Below, in pieces: positions 1 through 10,800 of a stretch of 64,000 nt of DNA. The position numbers were made by a program, and so were the translations under genes. Source of the DNA: Rhodoferax saidenbachensis (GTDB lineage Bacteria; Pseudomonadota; Gammaproteobacteria; Burkholderiales; Burkholderiaceae_C); the NCBI RefSeq assembly GCF_001955715.1, contig NZ_CP019239.1, forward strand, positions 3,100,001-3,164,000, given 5' to 3'. The first letter of the stretch is position 1, and every line of letters begins with the position of its first letter. The notes below the pieces were generated by a model that was given only the letters and a program-made list of their open reading frames with translations, did not search any database and was not told where the DNA came from.

Positions 1-1
1 C

Positions 2-595
2 TCAGTGGCTGGCCAGTACCTGCTCCAGTTGGGCAAATGTCTGTGCCCTGTCGATCCGCGGCAAGGCTTGGCCGAGTTGGCGTTCCACCTGCGCCTGTGA
101 CACCAGGCCCCGAATGCAGGGGCTGCCGTCTTCGGGCGATGTATCTACCACCAGCAAGTGCGGCTGCGCATGTTGCACCAGTGTCTCCACCACCTGCGCA
201 ACCGTCGCACGGCGCAGGGCCGCAAAGGGCACCGTGTCAATCTCGGTCAACGGGGTCATCACATCCCCTGCGGTCAGTTCATGGTGTTTGATTTTTCGCT
301 GCTGCACCACGCGTGTGGGGCGCTCACCCGAGATGTCCGCAAAAGTCAAAATGCCATCCACCGAGGGCATATCCGACACGACGAAGAGCAGGCGCACGCC
401 CAGGTAAATCATCTTTAACTCCGCCTGGTCCAGCGTGGTGTGCGCCTGCACCGTGGCGGCCCGCACTTGGGACAAATCGGTAAACACGGAGAGTGCGGGC
501 GAGGCCAAGGTCACCGGGCCATGCTGGTTCAATTGCAGTTGAACAATGGGGGTTGCCTTGTGGAGGCGGGAGGTGGAGAGCGATGCAGAGGACAT
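2..595 (-). CDS. CBS-domain protein
   Basis: A 197-residue soluble protein with two tandem CBS modules in its C-terminal two thirds, the second containing a typical 'DVMTP' entry around residue 110. CBS pairs usually bind adenine nucleotides and control a partner, but no catalytic domain is attached and the partner is not apparent. The frame stays open to a GTG at 616, but that codon has no well placed ribosome site, so the ATG at 595 (MSSASL) is preferred. The stop codon is only 2 bases from the window edge, so what follows it is unknown. Confidence 0.8.
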   Translation of the reverse strand: MSSASLSTSRLHKATPIVQLQLNQHGPVTLASPALSVFTDLSQVRAATVQAHTTLDQAELKMIYLGVRLLFVVSDMPSVDGILTFADISGERPTRVVQQRKIKHHELTAGDVMTPLTEIDTVPFAALRRATVAQVVETLVQHAQPHLLVVDTSPEDGSPCIRGLVSQAQVERQLGQALPRIDRAQTFAQLEQVLASH

Positions 596-778
596 GAGCG
601 TCTTTCGTAAATTCACCCTGAGCGTCCGGGGAGCGCGGGGCCCGGCGGGTGCTAGTCGCCAGTGGGCATGCGGAGGCGACTGGTTCTTTTATACGCCTGC
701 ACAGCCACTTGATCCAGCCCATTTACGCAGGTTTGCGCATGATTTACCGCACATTTGCAAACCCGTACTGCCAGCCCA

Positions 779-1441
779 TCAACTGCGCCGCCGCGGCGCC
801 ACGTCCAGCTGAAACGTCACCTTCCCCGGTGTCGCGAGCACATTCACCGGCAGCGGCGCCTTTTCCACCAACTGCGCCGCGTGCCAGACCTTGATGCTGG
901 CGCTGCCTTCGGGCACGTCGTCCAGTACAGCGATGCCCTCGCTGTTGGTTTTCACCGTCCAGGGCGAATCCGCCACATAGACGGTGCCACCCATGCGGCT
1001 GTGGATGTAGCAACCCAGCAGGGCTGCGCCCACGGCGCCGGGTTTGTCCATGCTGAAGACTGCGGCGCTGGCGGGCTTGCCTTCTGCCTTGCCCTCCAGC
1101 AGGGCGGACTGCCCATCCGCATTGCCCACCGCGGCCCCCACATGGCCTAAACGCACATGGTGGTTCCAGGGGTCGCTGTTGACAAAGCGCACGCGGGCGC
1201 CCACGGCCACCACGGTGACAGCGGGCACAAATTGCTGCTTCTCCTGGTTCACCACGGCACTGTTGGGCAAGGGTGTTCTGGGTTGGCCCTTGCCGCTGGG
1301 GGTGACGATCACCACCGCATCGGGCGTGGGCTTGCCATCGCGGTCCAGCACCAGCACTTCCAGCGTGCCGGCTGCGGCGGCCCCGCTGGCGGCCAGGGCC
1401 CAAGCCGCGCAGGCGGCGGTCATGCAAAAAGTCAAACGCAT
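779..1441 (-). CDS. Secreted cupredoxin-like protein ('methylamine utilization'-type)
   Basis: A 220-residue exported protein. It has a signal peptide (MRLTFCMTAACAAWALAASG, cleavage near AAA-GT) followed by a plastocyanin-like beta domain with 'VNSDPWNHHVRL' near residue 85, which resembles the first copper ligand region of cupredoxins, and 'CYIHSRMGG' near residue 145, which resembles the Cys-His-Met end. Proteins like this are often labelled methylamine utilization protein, but there is no mau cluster here. The start at 1441 is chosen because the signal peptide begins there; the longer frame overlaps the upstream gene. It is last in a three-gene minus-strand run with the haemoglobin and DUF3034 genes (11 bp after the haemoglobin stop). 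Electron transfer or copper binding is inferred. Confidence 0.75.
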   Translation of the reverse strand: MRLTFCMTAACAAWALAASGAAAAGTLEVLVLDRDGKPTPDAVVIVTPSGKGQPRTPLPNSAVVNQEKQQFVPAVTVVAVGARVRFVNSDPWNHHVRLGHVGAAVGNADGQSALLEGKAEGKPASAAVFSMDKPGAVGAALLGCYIHSRMGGTVYVADSPWTVKTNSEGIAVLDDVPEGSASIKVWHAAQLVEKAPLPVNVLATPGKVTFQLDVAPRRRS

Positions 1442-1451
1442 GGTGCCGGGC

Positions 1452-1898
1452 TCAATGGGCGGTGATGACATCACGGTGCATGGGCGCCAGGCGCGCCAGC
1501 AGCTGGTTTTGCGTGGCAAACGGAATGTTGCGCGCATCCATGGCCACCTGCAGCACTTCCACCAGCGCGTTGAACTGCGCCTTGTTGATGTCCATGCCCT
1601 TGTGGGCGGCCTTCATGTCAGCGCCCTCGTATTTACAGGGGCCGCCGCTCACCACGCAAAACTGGTCCACCAGTTGCTCTTGCAGGTACGACGATTTGGT
1701 GTCCTTGAACTGCACACCAATACGCGGGTCGGCTTTCAGGCCGGCCACAAACACTTCCATCAATGCCTGCAGGCCGGGCTTGGCGCCCAGGGCTTGGTAG
1801 AGCGCGTCGTTGGGCATGGGCGCGGTGCTTTGCGCCATGGCGGGTGCGGTGGTCAGGCCCAGGGTGGCCAGGGCGAGTGCGATGAGGAGGTGTTTCAT
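1452..1898 (-). CDS. Exported group 1 truncated haemoglobin
   Basis: A 148-residue protein: signal peptide (MKHLLIALALATLGLTTAPAMA) followed by a truncated globin core of about 120 residues. A candidate proximal haem ligand is the histidine in 'AAHKGMDI'. By eye, the position that is usually the distal tyrosine (B10) reads Val in 'EVFVAGLK', so ligand chemistry may be unusual; this rests on hand alignment. The periplasmic location is notable because most truncated haemoglobins are cytoplasmic. It lies 24 bp after the DUF3034 gene and just before the cupredoxin-like gene, suggesting a periplasmic redox or small-ligand module. Confidence 0.85.
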   Translation of the reverse strand: MKHLLIALALATLGLTTAPAMAQSTAPMPNDALYQALGAKPGLQALMEVFVAGLKADPRIGVQFKDTKSSYLQEQLVDQFCVVSGGPCKYEGADMKAAHKGMDINKAQFNALVEVLQVAMDARNIPFATQNQLLARLAPMHRDVITAH

Positions 1899-1922
1899 GT
1901 CAGTTCCTTGCTGTGCTTCAAA

Positions 1923-2852
1923 TCAAAACGCCACTTGGGCCGAGAGGTAGTAGCCGGACTGGCTGCGGTTGGCTGTCACGCCGGGCAACACGCGGCCCAG
2001 GTCCAGATAAGCCAGGGTGATGGAGCCATGTTTGTTGGGCGCCCAAGCCACAAAGAGGTCTTTCCAGGCGTCTTCCTGCAGCCCTTCGCCCAGGCCAGCG
2101 GACTGGCCCAGCGCGCGCAGGTTGTTGGGCTTGGCCCGGTACTCGGCGCCAATGGCCAGGTTTTTGTTCAGTAGATAAGCCACCGACACTTCGGGCACCC
2201 AACTGCCCTCGTTGGTGCCCGGTGCCTTGCTGCCAAAGCCGACCAGGCCGTTCTGGTTGGCATTGGTGTAGCGCAGCGTGCCGTTGAGCAGCAGGCTTTG
2301 GCCCAAAAACAGCTTGGTGGCGCTCACATACAAGTCGGTACCACTGGTCTTGGCACCCAAAAAGTCCAGCACTGGCTTGATGGAGCCCGCGTCCACCGAC
2401 TTTTGCTCCACGCCCACGGCGATCTGGGGCATCCAGTTGTCGCTGTCCAGCACGGCGTCGCCAGCCACTTTCACTTTCACGCCCAACACGTCCATCGTCA
2501 CGCGTTGGCCGTTTTGCACCGCAAAGCCCAGTCCGTTGAGAGCGGTGACGGGCGAGGCGTCAAAGTCTTGCCGCGCCAGCGAGATTTCCAGCCGGTCATT
2601 GAAGGCAAAGGCCACGCCCAGGGTATTGAGGCTGTAGTCCTGCGTACTGGCGCGGCTTACGTGGGCAGACACGCCCATTTCACCCTCGGTGGCGTTGGTG
2701 CCAATCACGGCCCAGGGCGTCAGCCCCCCGCCGGCGGCACCGTCAATGGAGCTGACGCCCCCGGTGAGAAGGAGTTTGCCGGTGTCGGCATGCACAAAGC
2801 CGGTGCACAGGCCGGCAGCACTGACGAGCAGCGCGGTGCGAAGGTGGTTCAT
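1923..2852 (-). CDS. DUF3034 family outer-membrane-type protein
   Basis: A 309-residue protein with a signal peptide (MNHLRTALLVSAAGLCTGFVHA) and then alternating beta-strand sequence rich in Gly and aromatics, ending in 'YYLSAQVAF'. A C-terminal Phe is typical of outer-membrane beta-barrels. The mature N-terminus 'TGKLLLTGGVSSIDGAAGGG' fits DUF3034, a family without a known function. First gene of the DUF3034-haemoglobin-cupredoxin run. A barrel structure is inferred from strand pattern only. Confidence 0.75.
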   Translation of the reverse strand: MNHLRTALLVSAAGLCTGFVHADTGKLLLTGGVSSIDGAAGGGLTPWAVIGTNATEGEMGVSAHVSRASTQDYSLNTLGVAFAFNDRLEISLARQDFDASPVTALNGLGFAVQNGQRVTMDVLGVKVKVAGDAVLDSDNWMPQIAVGVEQKSVDAGSIKPVLDFLGAKTSGTDLYVSATKLFLGQSLLLNGTLRYTNANQNGLVGFGSKAPGTNEGSWVPEVSVAYLLNKNLAIGAEYRAKPNNLRALGQSAGLGEGLQEDAWKDLFVAWAPNKHGSITLAYLDLGRVLPGVTANRSQSGYYLSAQVAF

Positions 2853-3067
2853 GGGGCGTCCAATCGATCAGGGTTTGAAAGTGGGCACGCAAACAAGTCC
2901 GTTGCGGCTTGTTACTGGTACGCAGCCCAAGACCGATTGGATTCAACGGGTTTCAATTTATTTTGGCGACGCTCCGTGCGGCTGGCCGGAAGCCCCCACG
3001 GAATGCCAAAAATCGCCCCCACCGGCAGCTTGGCCGTTTTTGGAGGGCTGCCATGGCCCCTCCAATC
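2853..3067. other. Intergenic region upstream of the DUF3034 operon
   Basis: About 215 bases with no convincing gene. It should hold the promoter of the minus-strand DUF3034 operon at its left end. I could not identify -35/-10 boxes with confidence. A REP-like hairpin follows on the right. Confidence 0.4.
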
Positions 3068-3127
3068 CGTTCGTCCTGAGCCTGTCGAAGGACGCAGCCC
3101 GAACGGAGGTACTGGGTCAGCGTTGGG
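3068..3127 (-). repeat. REP-like hairpin immediately after a chemoreceptor stop codon
   Basis: An imperfect inverted repeat with arms beginning CCGTTCG and ending CGAACGG, containing the 'CTTCGACAGGCTCAG' core. On the coding strand of the neighbouring chemoreceptor it begins 21 nt after the stop codon, separated from it by a conserved stretch (CAACGCTGACCCAGTACCT). The same arrangement is seen at 12587-12658 and 28051-28175. Confidence 0.85.
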
Positions 3128-4672
3128 CTAGCCGTTGAGTTTGAAGACAGCCACGGCCTGCACCAGTTGCTCGGCCTGCATCTTCAGGCTGTCGGCAGCG
3201 GCGGCAGACTCTTCCACCAGTGCGGCGTTTTGCTGGGTGGCCTGGTCCATCTGGGTGATGGCTTCGCCGACCTGTTCCACACCGGTGCTTTGTTCGTTGC
3301 TGGCCGCGCTGATCTCACCCATGATGTCGGTCACGCGTTTGATCGAGGCCACCACTTCCTGCATGGTGGTGCCGGCCTGGTCGACCAGCGCCGTGCCCTG
3401 GCCCACGCGCTCCACACTGTCGTTGATCAGGGATTTGATTTCCTTGGCGGCTTCCGCCGAGCGGCCCGCCAGTGAACGCACCTCGCTGGCCACCACGGCA
3501 AAACCACGGCCCTGCTCGCCCGCGCGGGCGGCTTCCACCGCCGCATTCAGCGCCAGGATATTGGTCTGGAACGCAATGCCGTCGATCACGCTGATGATGT
3601 CGGCAATCTTGCGCGAGCTGTCGTTGATGCCCTTCATGGTTTCCACCACACGGCCCACCACTTCACCGCCCTGAATCGCCACGGTGGATGCCCCCATGGC
3701 CAACTGGTTGGCCTCACGTGCGTTGTCGGCGTTTTGTTTGACGGTGGAACTCAGCTCTTCCATGGAAGCCGCTGTTTCTTCGAGTGCGCTGGCCTGTTGT
3801 TCGGTACGCGCGGACAGGTCGTTGTTGCCATGCGCGATTTCGGCACTCGCCGTGGCCACGCTTTCGGAGCCCTGGCGCACGGTGGACACCACACCCGACA
3901 GGCTACCCTGCATTTCCTTGAGGGCGCCCAACAGGTCGGCCGCTTCGTCGCTACCCTCGGTGCTGAAGGACTCCGTCAGATCACCCTGCGCAATCAGGCG
4001 CGCACTGTTGGCCGCCTGCTGGATCGGCAGCACGATGGAGCGCGACAACACCACGGCAAAAATGACGCCCAAAATCAGCGCCGCAATGCCGCCAAAGATC
4101 AGGATCGTCTGGCCCTGCTTGGCGTTTTGCTCCGCCTTCTGCAAGGTCGCATCCACGGCGGCCTGCTGCCATTGCTCCAACTTGGAAATCGTATCGCTGT
4201 AGGTGATGGCCAGAGGCTTCAGGTCCTTGTCCAACGCGGCGGCCATATCTTCACCCGCCAACCTGCGCTTCAGTACCGCAGCACGTGGCGTGCGGTAGGC
4301 CTCACGCGCCGCGTCGATGGCGGCGATATGCGCCTTGCCTTCGTCCGACTGCAGCAATTCGATCAGGCGTTTGCGCGATGCGGTGGAGATTTCCGAGGTC
4401 TTGTCCATGTCGGCCTGCCAGGCCGGTATGCGGCTGACATCCGAGTCCAGAATCGCGGCACGGGTACGCACCCAGTTCAGGTCAATGGTCTGGCGCCAGC
4501 GCACGGCCAAGGTCAGTTTTTCACTCTCCACCGTGCCCAATGCATCTGTGGCCGCAGCCAGACTCTGCAAGCGCCACACACCTACTGCGGCACACGTGGC
4601 CAACACCAACAAAATCACCCCAAATGCCAGCGCCAGGCGTTTTCCAATGCGCAAATTGCGAACTCCGGACAT
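3128..4672 (-). CDS. Methyl-accepting chemotaxis protein
   Basis: A 514-residue transmembrane chemoreceptor. Residues about 8-30 form TM1; residues 30-190 form a helical periplasmic sensor of the four-helix-bundle (4HB_MCP) type; TM2 lies near 190-212 ([20 protein letters not shown]); HAMP follows; then the cytoplasmic signalling coiled coil with the conserved hairpin tip ([20 protein letters not shown]). It ends in FKLNG with no CheR-binding NWETF-like pentapeptide. A good ribosome site (AGAAAGAGGAG) precedes the ATG. The ligand is not deducible. The stop codon is followed by the REP-like hairpin. Confidence 0.95.
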   Translation of the reverse strand: MSGVRNLRIGKRLALAFGVILLVLATCAAVGVWRLQSLAAATDALGTVESEKLTLAVRWRQTIDLNWVRTRAAILDSDVSRIPAWQADMDKTSEISTASRKRLIELLQSDEGKAHIAAIDAAREAYRTPRAAVLKRRLAGEDMAAALDKDLKPLAITYSDTISKLEQWQQAAVDATLQKAEQNAKQGQTILIFGGIAALILGVIFAVVLSRSIVLPIQQAANSARLIAQGDLTESFSTEGSDEAADLLGALKEMQGSLSGVVSTVRQGSESVATASAEIAHGNNDLSARTEQQASALEETAASMEELSSTVKQNADNAREANQLAMGASTVAIQGGEVVGRVVETMKGINDSSRKIADIISVIDGIAFQTNILALNAAVEAARAGEQGRGFAVVASEVRSLAGRSAEAAKEIKSLINDSVERVGQGTALVDQAGTTMQEVVASIKRVTDIMGEISAASNEQSTGVEQVGEAITQMDQATQQNAALVEESAAAADSLKMQAEQLVQAVAVFKLNG

Positions 4673-4804
4673 GTATGTCTCCTCTTTCTAATAGTTGCAC
4701 ACATTCTGTCATCAAAATATGGCAAAGACCACGCACTCCGTTGGCGGCAAACCATCAAATGCCATCAATTTCCGCTACGCTGTGCAGTCCTCAGGAGGCC
4801 CCGC

Positions 4805-7800
4805 GTGAACATACCCAAAACAATCGCCGCAACTGCCCTGGCACTGGCCGGTTTATCCGCCCATGCCCTGCAGATCAGCAGTCTGTCACCCCAAGGCGAA
4901 GTGGCGCGTGTGCGCCAGGTGCTGGCCAAGTTTGATGACAGCGCCATCAACTTTGGTGATCCCAAAGCGGAGGCTCCGCTGTCATTGAGTTGCAGCGACG
5001 CACAAGTCACCAAGGGCACAGGCCGCTGGGTCAATGACCGGGCCTGGGCCTTTGATTTCGACAACGACCTACCTCCCGGAATCAGCTGCACCCTGCAGGT
5101 CAAACCCGGATACAAATCACCCAAAGGTGCAGAGCTGACGGGCGTGACCAGCTACAAATTCAATAGCAGTGGGCCGTTTGTGCAAAACGTCCAGCCTTCC
5201 CAGGGCCAGCGCATTGACGAAGAACAGTTCTTCACGCTGCGCCTCAACGGCCCGGCCACCTTGGCCAGCGTGCAGGCCAATGTCTGGTGCGCGGTAGAGG
5301 GCCTGGGCGAACGCGTGGCGGTGCGCATGATTGATGGCGCCAACCGGGCTGCCCTGCTCAAATCGCAGGGCCTGGAACAACAAGCCGCCAAAGAACCCCT
5401 GAGCGTGGTCACGCTGGCCTGCAACCGGCGCCTCACACCGTCGGCCAAAGTACAACTGGTCTACGGCAAAGGCGTCGCCACGCCTGCCACCGGCGGTGGC
5501 AGCGGTGTGGCGAATTCGGTAGAGCGGCGCTTTTCCTTCCAGGTGCGCGAACCGTTTGAAGCCAGCTTCAGCTGCGAGCGTGAAAATGCACAAAGCGCCT
5601 GCCTGCCGATACGCCCCATGCAACTGTCGTTCAACGCGCCGGTGTCGGTGAAGCTGCTATCCGCCATCCGCCTCAAGGCCGGGCGTGAGATTTTCAAACC
5701 CAGCTTCAATGAGGGCGGCAGTGAGGGCGACGAAGACAACGTGGTCAACAGCGTGACCTTCGCCCCGCTGTTCCCCGAGCAAGCCCACTTTGTGCTGGAG
5801 CTGCCCAAAGACTTCAAGGACGCCTCCGGCCGCACGCTGCGCAATGCCGACAGCTTTCCGCTGAAAGTCGCTACCGGCCTCATGCCACCGCTGGCCAAGT
5901 TTGCAGCAGCGCCGTTTGGCATCGTCGAACGTTTTGCCGAACCCAATGGTGTGGCACTGCTGCCCGTCACGCTGCGCAATGTGGAGGCATCGCTGGCCAT
6001 CCGCGGGCTCAATGCCGAGCAGGCGCGTGCGAACGCGAAGCCCGTGGCCGGCAAGGTCAGCACCCTCAAGCCCACCACCGATGCCGACATCATTGCCTGG
6101 TTCCAGAAGGTGCAGCGTTACGACAACTTCACCGTGTCCCGCAAGCTGGCCGCAGCGGATGTGAAAGGCCCGCTGCCCAAATCGGTAGACACCTACGACC
6201 GCACCGAAGTGCAGTCGCGCATGCTCTCGCTCCTGCAGGGCCAGGCCAACGTCAAGGTGCTGGACCTGCCCACCCCGGTGGACGGTGACCCGCGCCCGTT
6301 TGAGGTGGTGGGCATCCCCCTCTCGCCCGGCTTCCATGTGGTGGAGATTTCCTCGCAAAAACTCGGTGCCAGCCTGCTGGACGAACGCCACGGCGCAGGC
6401 CGCACCATGGTGGTCCGCACATCGGCGCTGGTGACCAACCTGGGCGTGCATTTCAAGCTGGGGCGTGAAAACGCCGTGGCCTGGGTCACCACGCTGGACA
6501 AGGGCGCGCCCGTGGCAGGCGCCGTAGTGCGTGTGTCGGACTGCCGGGGCCATGAAGTGGCCACCGCCGCTACCAACGCGCAAGGTATTGCCAACTTGAC
6601 AGGCATCTCGCCCCAGGCGCCCACCTGCAACAGCCAGGACAACTACAGCCAGGCCTACTTTGTGAGCGCCCGCGCCCAGCAGCCCGCTGGTGACGGCAAG
6701 GGCACGGTGGACGACATGGCCTTCACCTGGAGCGACTGGAACCGCGGCATCGAGCCCTGGCGCTTCAACGTGCCCACCAGCCAGAGCCCGCAACCGGACA
6801 GCGTGGCCCACACCATCTTTGACCGCACGCTGTTGCGCGCTGGCGAAACGGTGTCCATGAAACACATTCTGCGCACCGAGACCTCCACCGGTTTTGGCCT
6901 CACCGCGCAGCAGCCCGGCCAACTGGTACTCACCCACATCGGCAGCGGCCAGCAATACACCCAACCGCTGGTCTGGCGCAAAACCGCCACCGGTGGCCAG
7001 AGTGCCGAGAGCACATTTGCCATCCCGCCTGCGGCCAAACTGGGCGCCTACAGCGTGGAGCTGCGCGGCCAGGGCAATGTGCGTAGTTACAGCACCGGAG
7101 AGTTCCGTGTGGAAGAGTTCCGCCTGCCGGTACTCGAAGGCCGTGTCACGCCTGCCGAAAAGAAAGCATTGGTGAATGTAAAAACCGTACCGGTGGACGT
7201 GCAGATCAACTACGTGTCGGGCGGCGGTGCGACCAACCTGCCGGTGCGGGTGTCCGCGCTGGTGCGCGGCAAATCGCTCAACTACGCAGACTTCAGCGAG
7301 TTCAGCTTCTCGCCACCGCGTGGCAAACGCGACACCAGCTCCGAAGGCGAAGAGGAAGACAGCTCGGTGCAGGACGCTCGCGTGATCGCCGACAAACTGG
7401 CCCTCACGCTGGACAAAAACGGCGCTGGCAAGACCACCATTGCCGAAGTGCCCACCAGCCGCCAGCCCCAGGAGCTGCTGCTGGAAGCTACCTACTCTGA
7501 CCCCAATGGCGAAGTGCAAACCATACGCAGCACCAACACGCTGTGGCCCGCCAATGTGGTCGCCGGTATCAAGACTGAGGGTTGGGTATCGAGCAGCCAG
7601 AAGATCAAGTTCCAGGCACTGGCGCTGAGTCTGGCCGGCAAGCCGCAAGAAGGCGTGGCACTGGAAGTGAAAGCGACCGCGCGCATCGTCACCACCACGC
7701 GCAAACGCATGGTCGGCGGCTTCTACGCCTACGACAACAAGACCAGCATCAAGGAGCTGGGCACCGTGTGCGACGGCAAGAGCGATTCGCGTGGCTTGTT

Positions 7801-10800
7801 GTTGTGCGAAACCTCGCTGGGCGAGCCTGGTGAAGTGGAGCTGGTCGTCACCGCCAAAGACGCATCGGGCAACAGCATCCAGGCCGCCAGCAGCGTCTAC
7901 GTGACCAAACAGGGCGAGCTGTGGTTTGGCGGCGAGAACCATGACCGCATGGACCTGCTGCCCGAGAAGAAGAGTTACCAGCCCGGTGAGACCGCCAAGT
8001 TCCAAGTGCGCATGCCGTTCCGTTTTGCTACGGCCCTGTTGGCTGTGGAACGCGAAGGCATTGTGGAAACCCAAGTGGTGCAACTCAATGGCCAAGACCC
8101 GACCATCCACCTGAAGATCAAGGAAGGCTGGGGGCCGAATGTGTACGTGAGCGTGCTGGCCCTGCGCGGCCGCCTGCGCGAGGTGCCGTGGTACAGCTTC
8201 TTCACCTGGGGCTACAAGGCGCCACGCGAGTGGTGGACCAGCTTCTGGTACGAAGGCAAGGAATACGTAGCACCGACTGCACTGGTCGACCTGAGCAAGC
8301 CCGCATTCCGTCTGGGCGTCGCCGAAATCCGCGTGGGCACCAAAGCGCACCAGCTCGATGTGAGCGTCAAAGCCGACAAGGAAAGTTACGCGGTGCGCAG
8401 CAAGGCGCAGATCACGATTAGCGTGAAACTGCCCAACGGCCAGCCCGCCGCCAATGCTGAAGTGGCACTGGCCGCTGTGGACCAGGCGCTGCTGGAGCTG
8501 ATGCCCAACAACAGTTGGGACTTGCTGGGCGCCATGCTGCAGCGCCGATCCTGGGGCGTGGAAACGTCTACCGCGCAAATGGAAATCATTGGCCGCAGGC
8601 ACTATGGTCGCAAGGCCGTGGCAGCTGGCGGTGGTGGTGGACACAGCGGTGCGCGTGAGCTGCTGGAGACACTGCTGCTGTGGAACCCGAGTGTGAAGCT
8701 GGACGCCAACGGCCAAGCCCAGGTGACGGTGCCGCTGAACGATGCATTGACCACCTTCAAGATCGTGGCCGTGGCTGACGCATCGACCGGCCTGTTTGGC
8801 ACGGGCAGCACCAGCATCCGTGCCACGCAGGATTTGCAAATCATCAGCGGCCTGCCGCCCCTGGTGCGCGAAGACGACCAGTACCGCGCGCAGATCACGC
8901 TGCGCAACACCACCAAACAGCCCATGAAGGTGCTGGTGACCCCGCGCGCCACGCTGCTGACGCTGGAGCCACAAACCGTGGACATCCCGCCCGGCGATGC
9001 CCGCGAAGTGGCGTGGATGGTGACCGCCCCTGCGCAACTCGCGCAAAGCCGGTTTGAGTCCATCCTGTGGGAGATTGAGGCCAAAGACACGGTGACCGGC
9101 GCACGCGATGCGCTCAAGGCCAGCCAACGCATCATCCCGGCTGTGCCGCTCACCGTACAGCAGGCCACGCTGGTGCAGATCGATGGGCCGTTCACGTTGG
9201 ATGTGAACGCACCGGCCGACGCCATCCCCGGACGTGGCGGACTCAAGATGTCGCTGCAGCCCAAACTGGCCGAAGGCCTGCCGGGTGTCAAGGACTGGTT
9301 TGCCAACTACCCGTTTGCCTGTCTGGAGCAAAAGACCAGCAAGTCCGTGGGACTGCGTGACGGCAAGATGTGGCAGACCGTGGCGTCGCAAATCCCGAGT
9401 TATCTGGACAGCGACGGCCTGGCCAGCTATTTCCCGCCGCGCGATGGCGAAGCCGACCATGGCAGTGACACGCTCACCGCCTACCTGCTGGCCGCGACGC
9501 ACGAAGCCGCCAGCATCAACCCGGCGTTTGCGCTGAGCGACGACGTGCGCGCGCCGATGGAGCGCGGGCTGATTGCCTTTGTGGAAGGCCGTATCCAGCG
9601 CAAGTTCTGGAGCCCACGCAACGATCTGGACGTGCGCAAGTTGGCCGCACTCGAAGCCCTGTCGCGCTACGGCAAGGCACAGGGCCGCATGCTGGGCAGC
9701 ATCACCATTGCACCCAACCAGTGGCCTACGCACGCGGTGATTGACTGGCTCAACATCCTCAAACGCGTGGCCGATGTGCCTGAACGTGACAAACGCATTG
9801 CCGAGGCAACGCAGGTTCTGCGCAGCCGCATCAGCTACCAGGGCACGAAGATGGTCTTCAGCACCGAGAAGGACGACTACTGGTGGTGGCTGATGCAAAA
9901 CGGCGATGTGAACACCGCGCGCCTGATGCTGGCCGTGATGGACGACCCGGCCTGGAAAGACGACATGGGCCGCCTGGCCAATGGCTTCATCGGTCGCCAG
10001 CAGCGCGGCGCGTGGCACACCACCACGGCCAACTTGTGGGGCGGGCTGGCGCTGGAGAAGTTCTCCGCCAAGTTTGAAGCAGTCACCGTTGCCGGTTCCA
10101 CCAAAGCGTCCATGAGCACGGGCGCAGCGAGTGTGGAATGGAGCAAGGTCGAGCGCATCAAGACCACGGATGCTTCCGGCGCTGCGCACCAGTCCACCTG
10201 GTTTGGCGCACCCGCTGCTCCCGGCAACCTGCGCAACAACAGCATGTTCCTGCCCTGGAGCAAGACCGCGGCCAAAGACACGCTGAACGTCACTCACCAA
10301 GGCCCCGGCAAGCCCTGGCTCACGCTGCAATCGGTCGCCGCCGTGCAACTGAAAGAACCCTTCTTTGCTGGCTACCAGATCAAGAAGACCATCACGCCGG
10401 TAGAACAGGCCAACAAGAGCCTGCCCGCAGGCAGCTATACGCGCGGCGACGTGCTGCGTATCACGCTGGAGGTGAACGCCAGCGCCGACATGAGCTGGGC
10501 CGTGATCACTGACCCGGTGCCCGGCGGTGCGACGATTCTGGGTAGCGGCCTGGGCCGCGACTCCGAGATCGCCACACAGGGCGAAAAATCGGGAGGCACC
10601 GGTTGGGCCGCATTTGAAGAGCGCAGCTTCGAGTCCTTCCGCAGCTACTACCAGTACCTGCCCAAGGGCGTGGTGAAGATGGAATACACCATTCGCCTGA
10701 ACAACGTCGGTGAATTCTCATTGCCACCGAGCCGTGTGGAAGCGATGTATGCGCCCGAGATGTTTGGCGAGGCGCCGAATGCACGGGTGAAGGTGGTCGC

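Noticed and set aside
3734..4804. N-terminal extension of the macroglobulin frame
   Set aside because: It lies antisense to the chemoreceptor; the signal peptide and AGGAGG site mark the GTG at 4805 as the start.
5657..10348. A 1563-codon open frame on the minus strand across the alpha-2-macroglobulin gene
   Set aside because: It is antisense to a clear gene, has no recognisable domain, and is His/Gln/Arg-rich as expected from the reverse reading of GC-rich codons.
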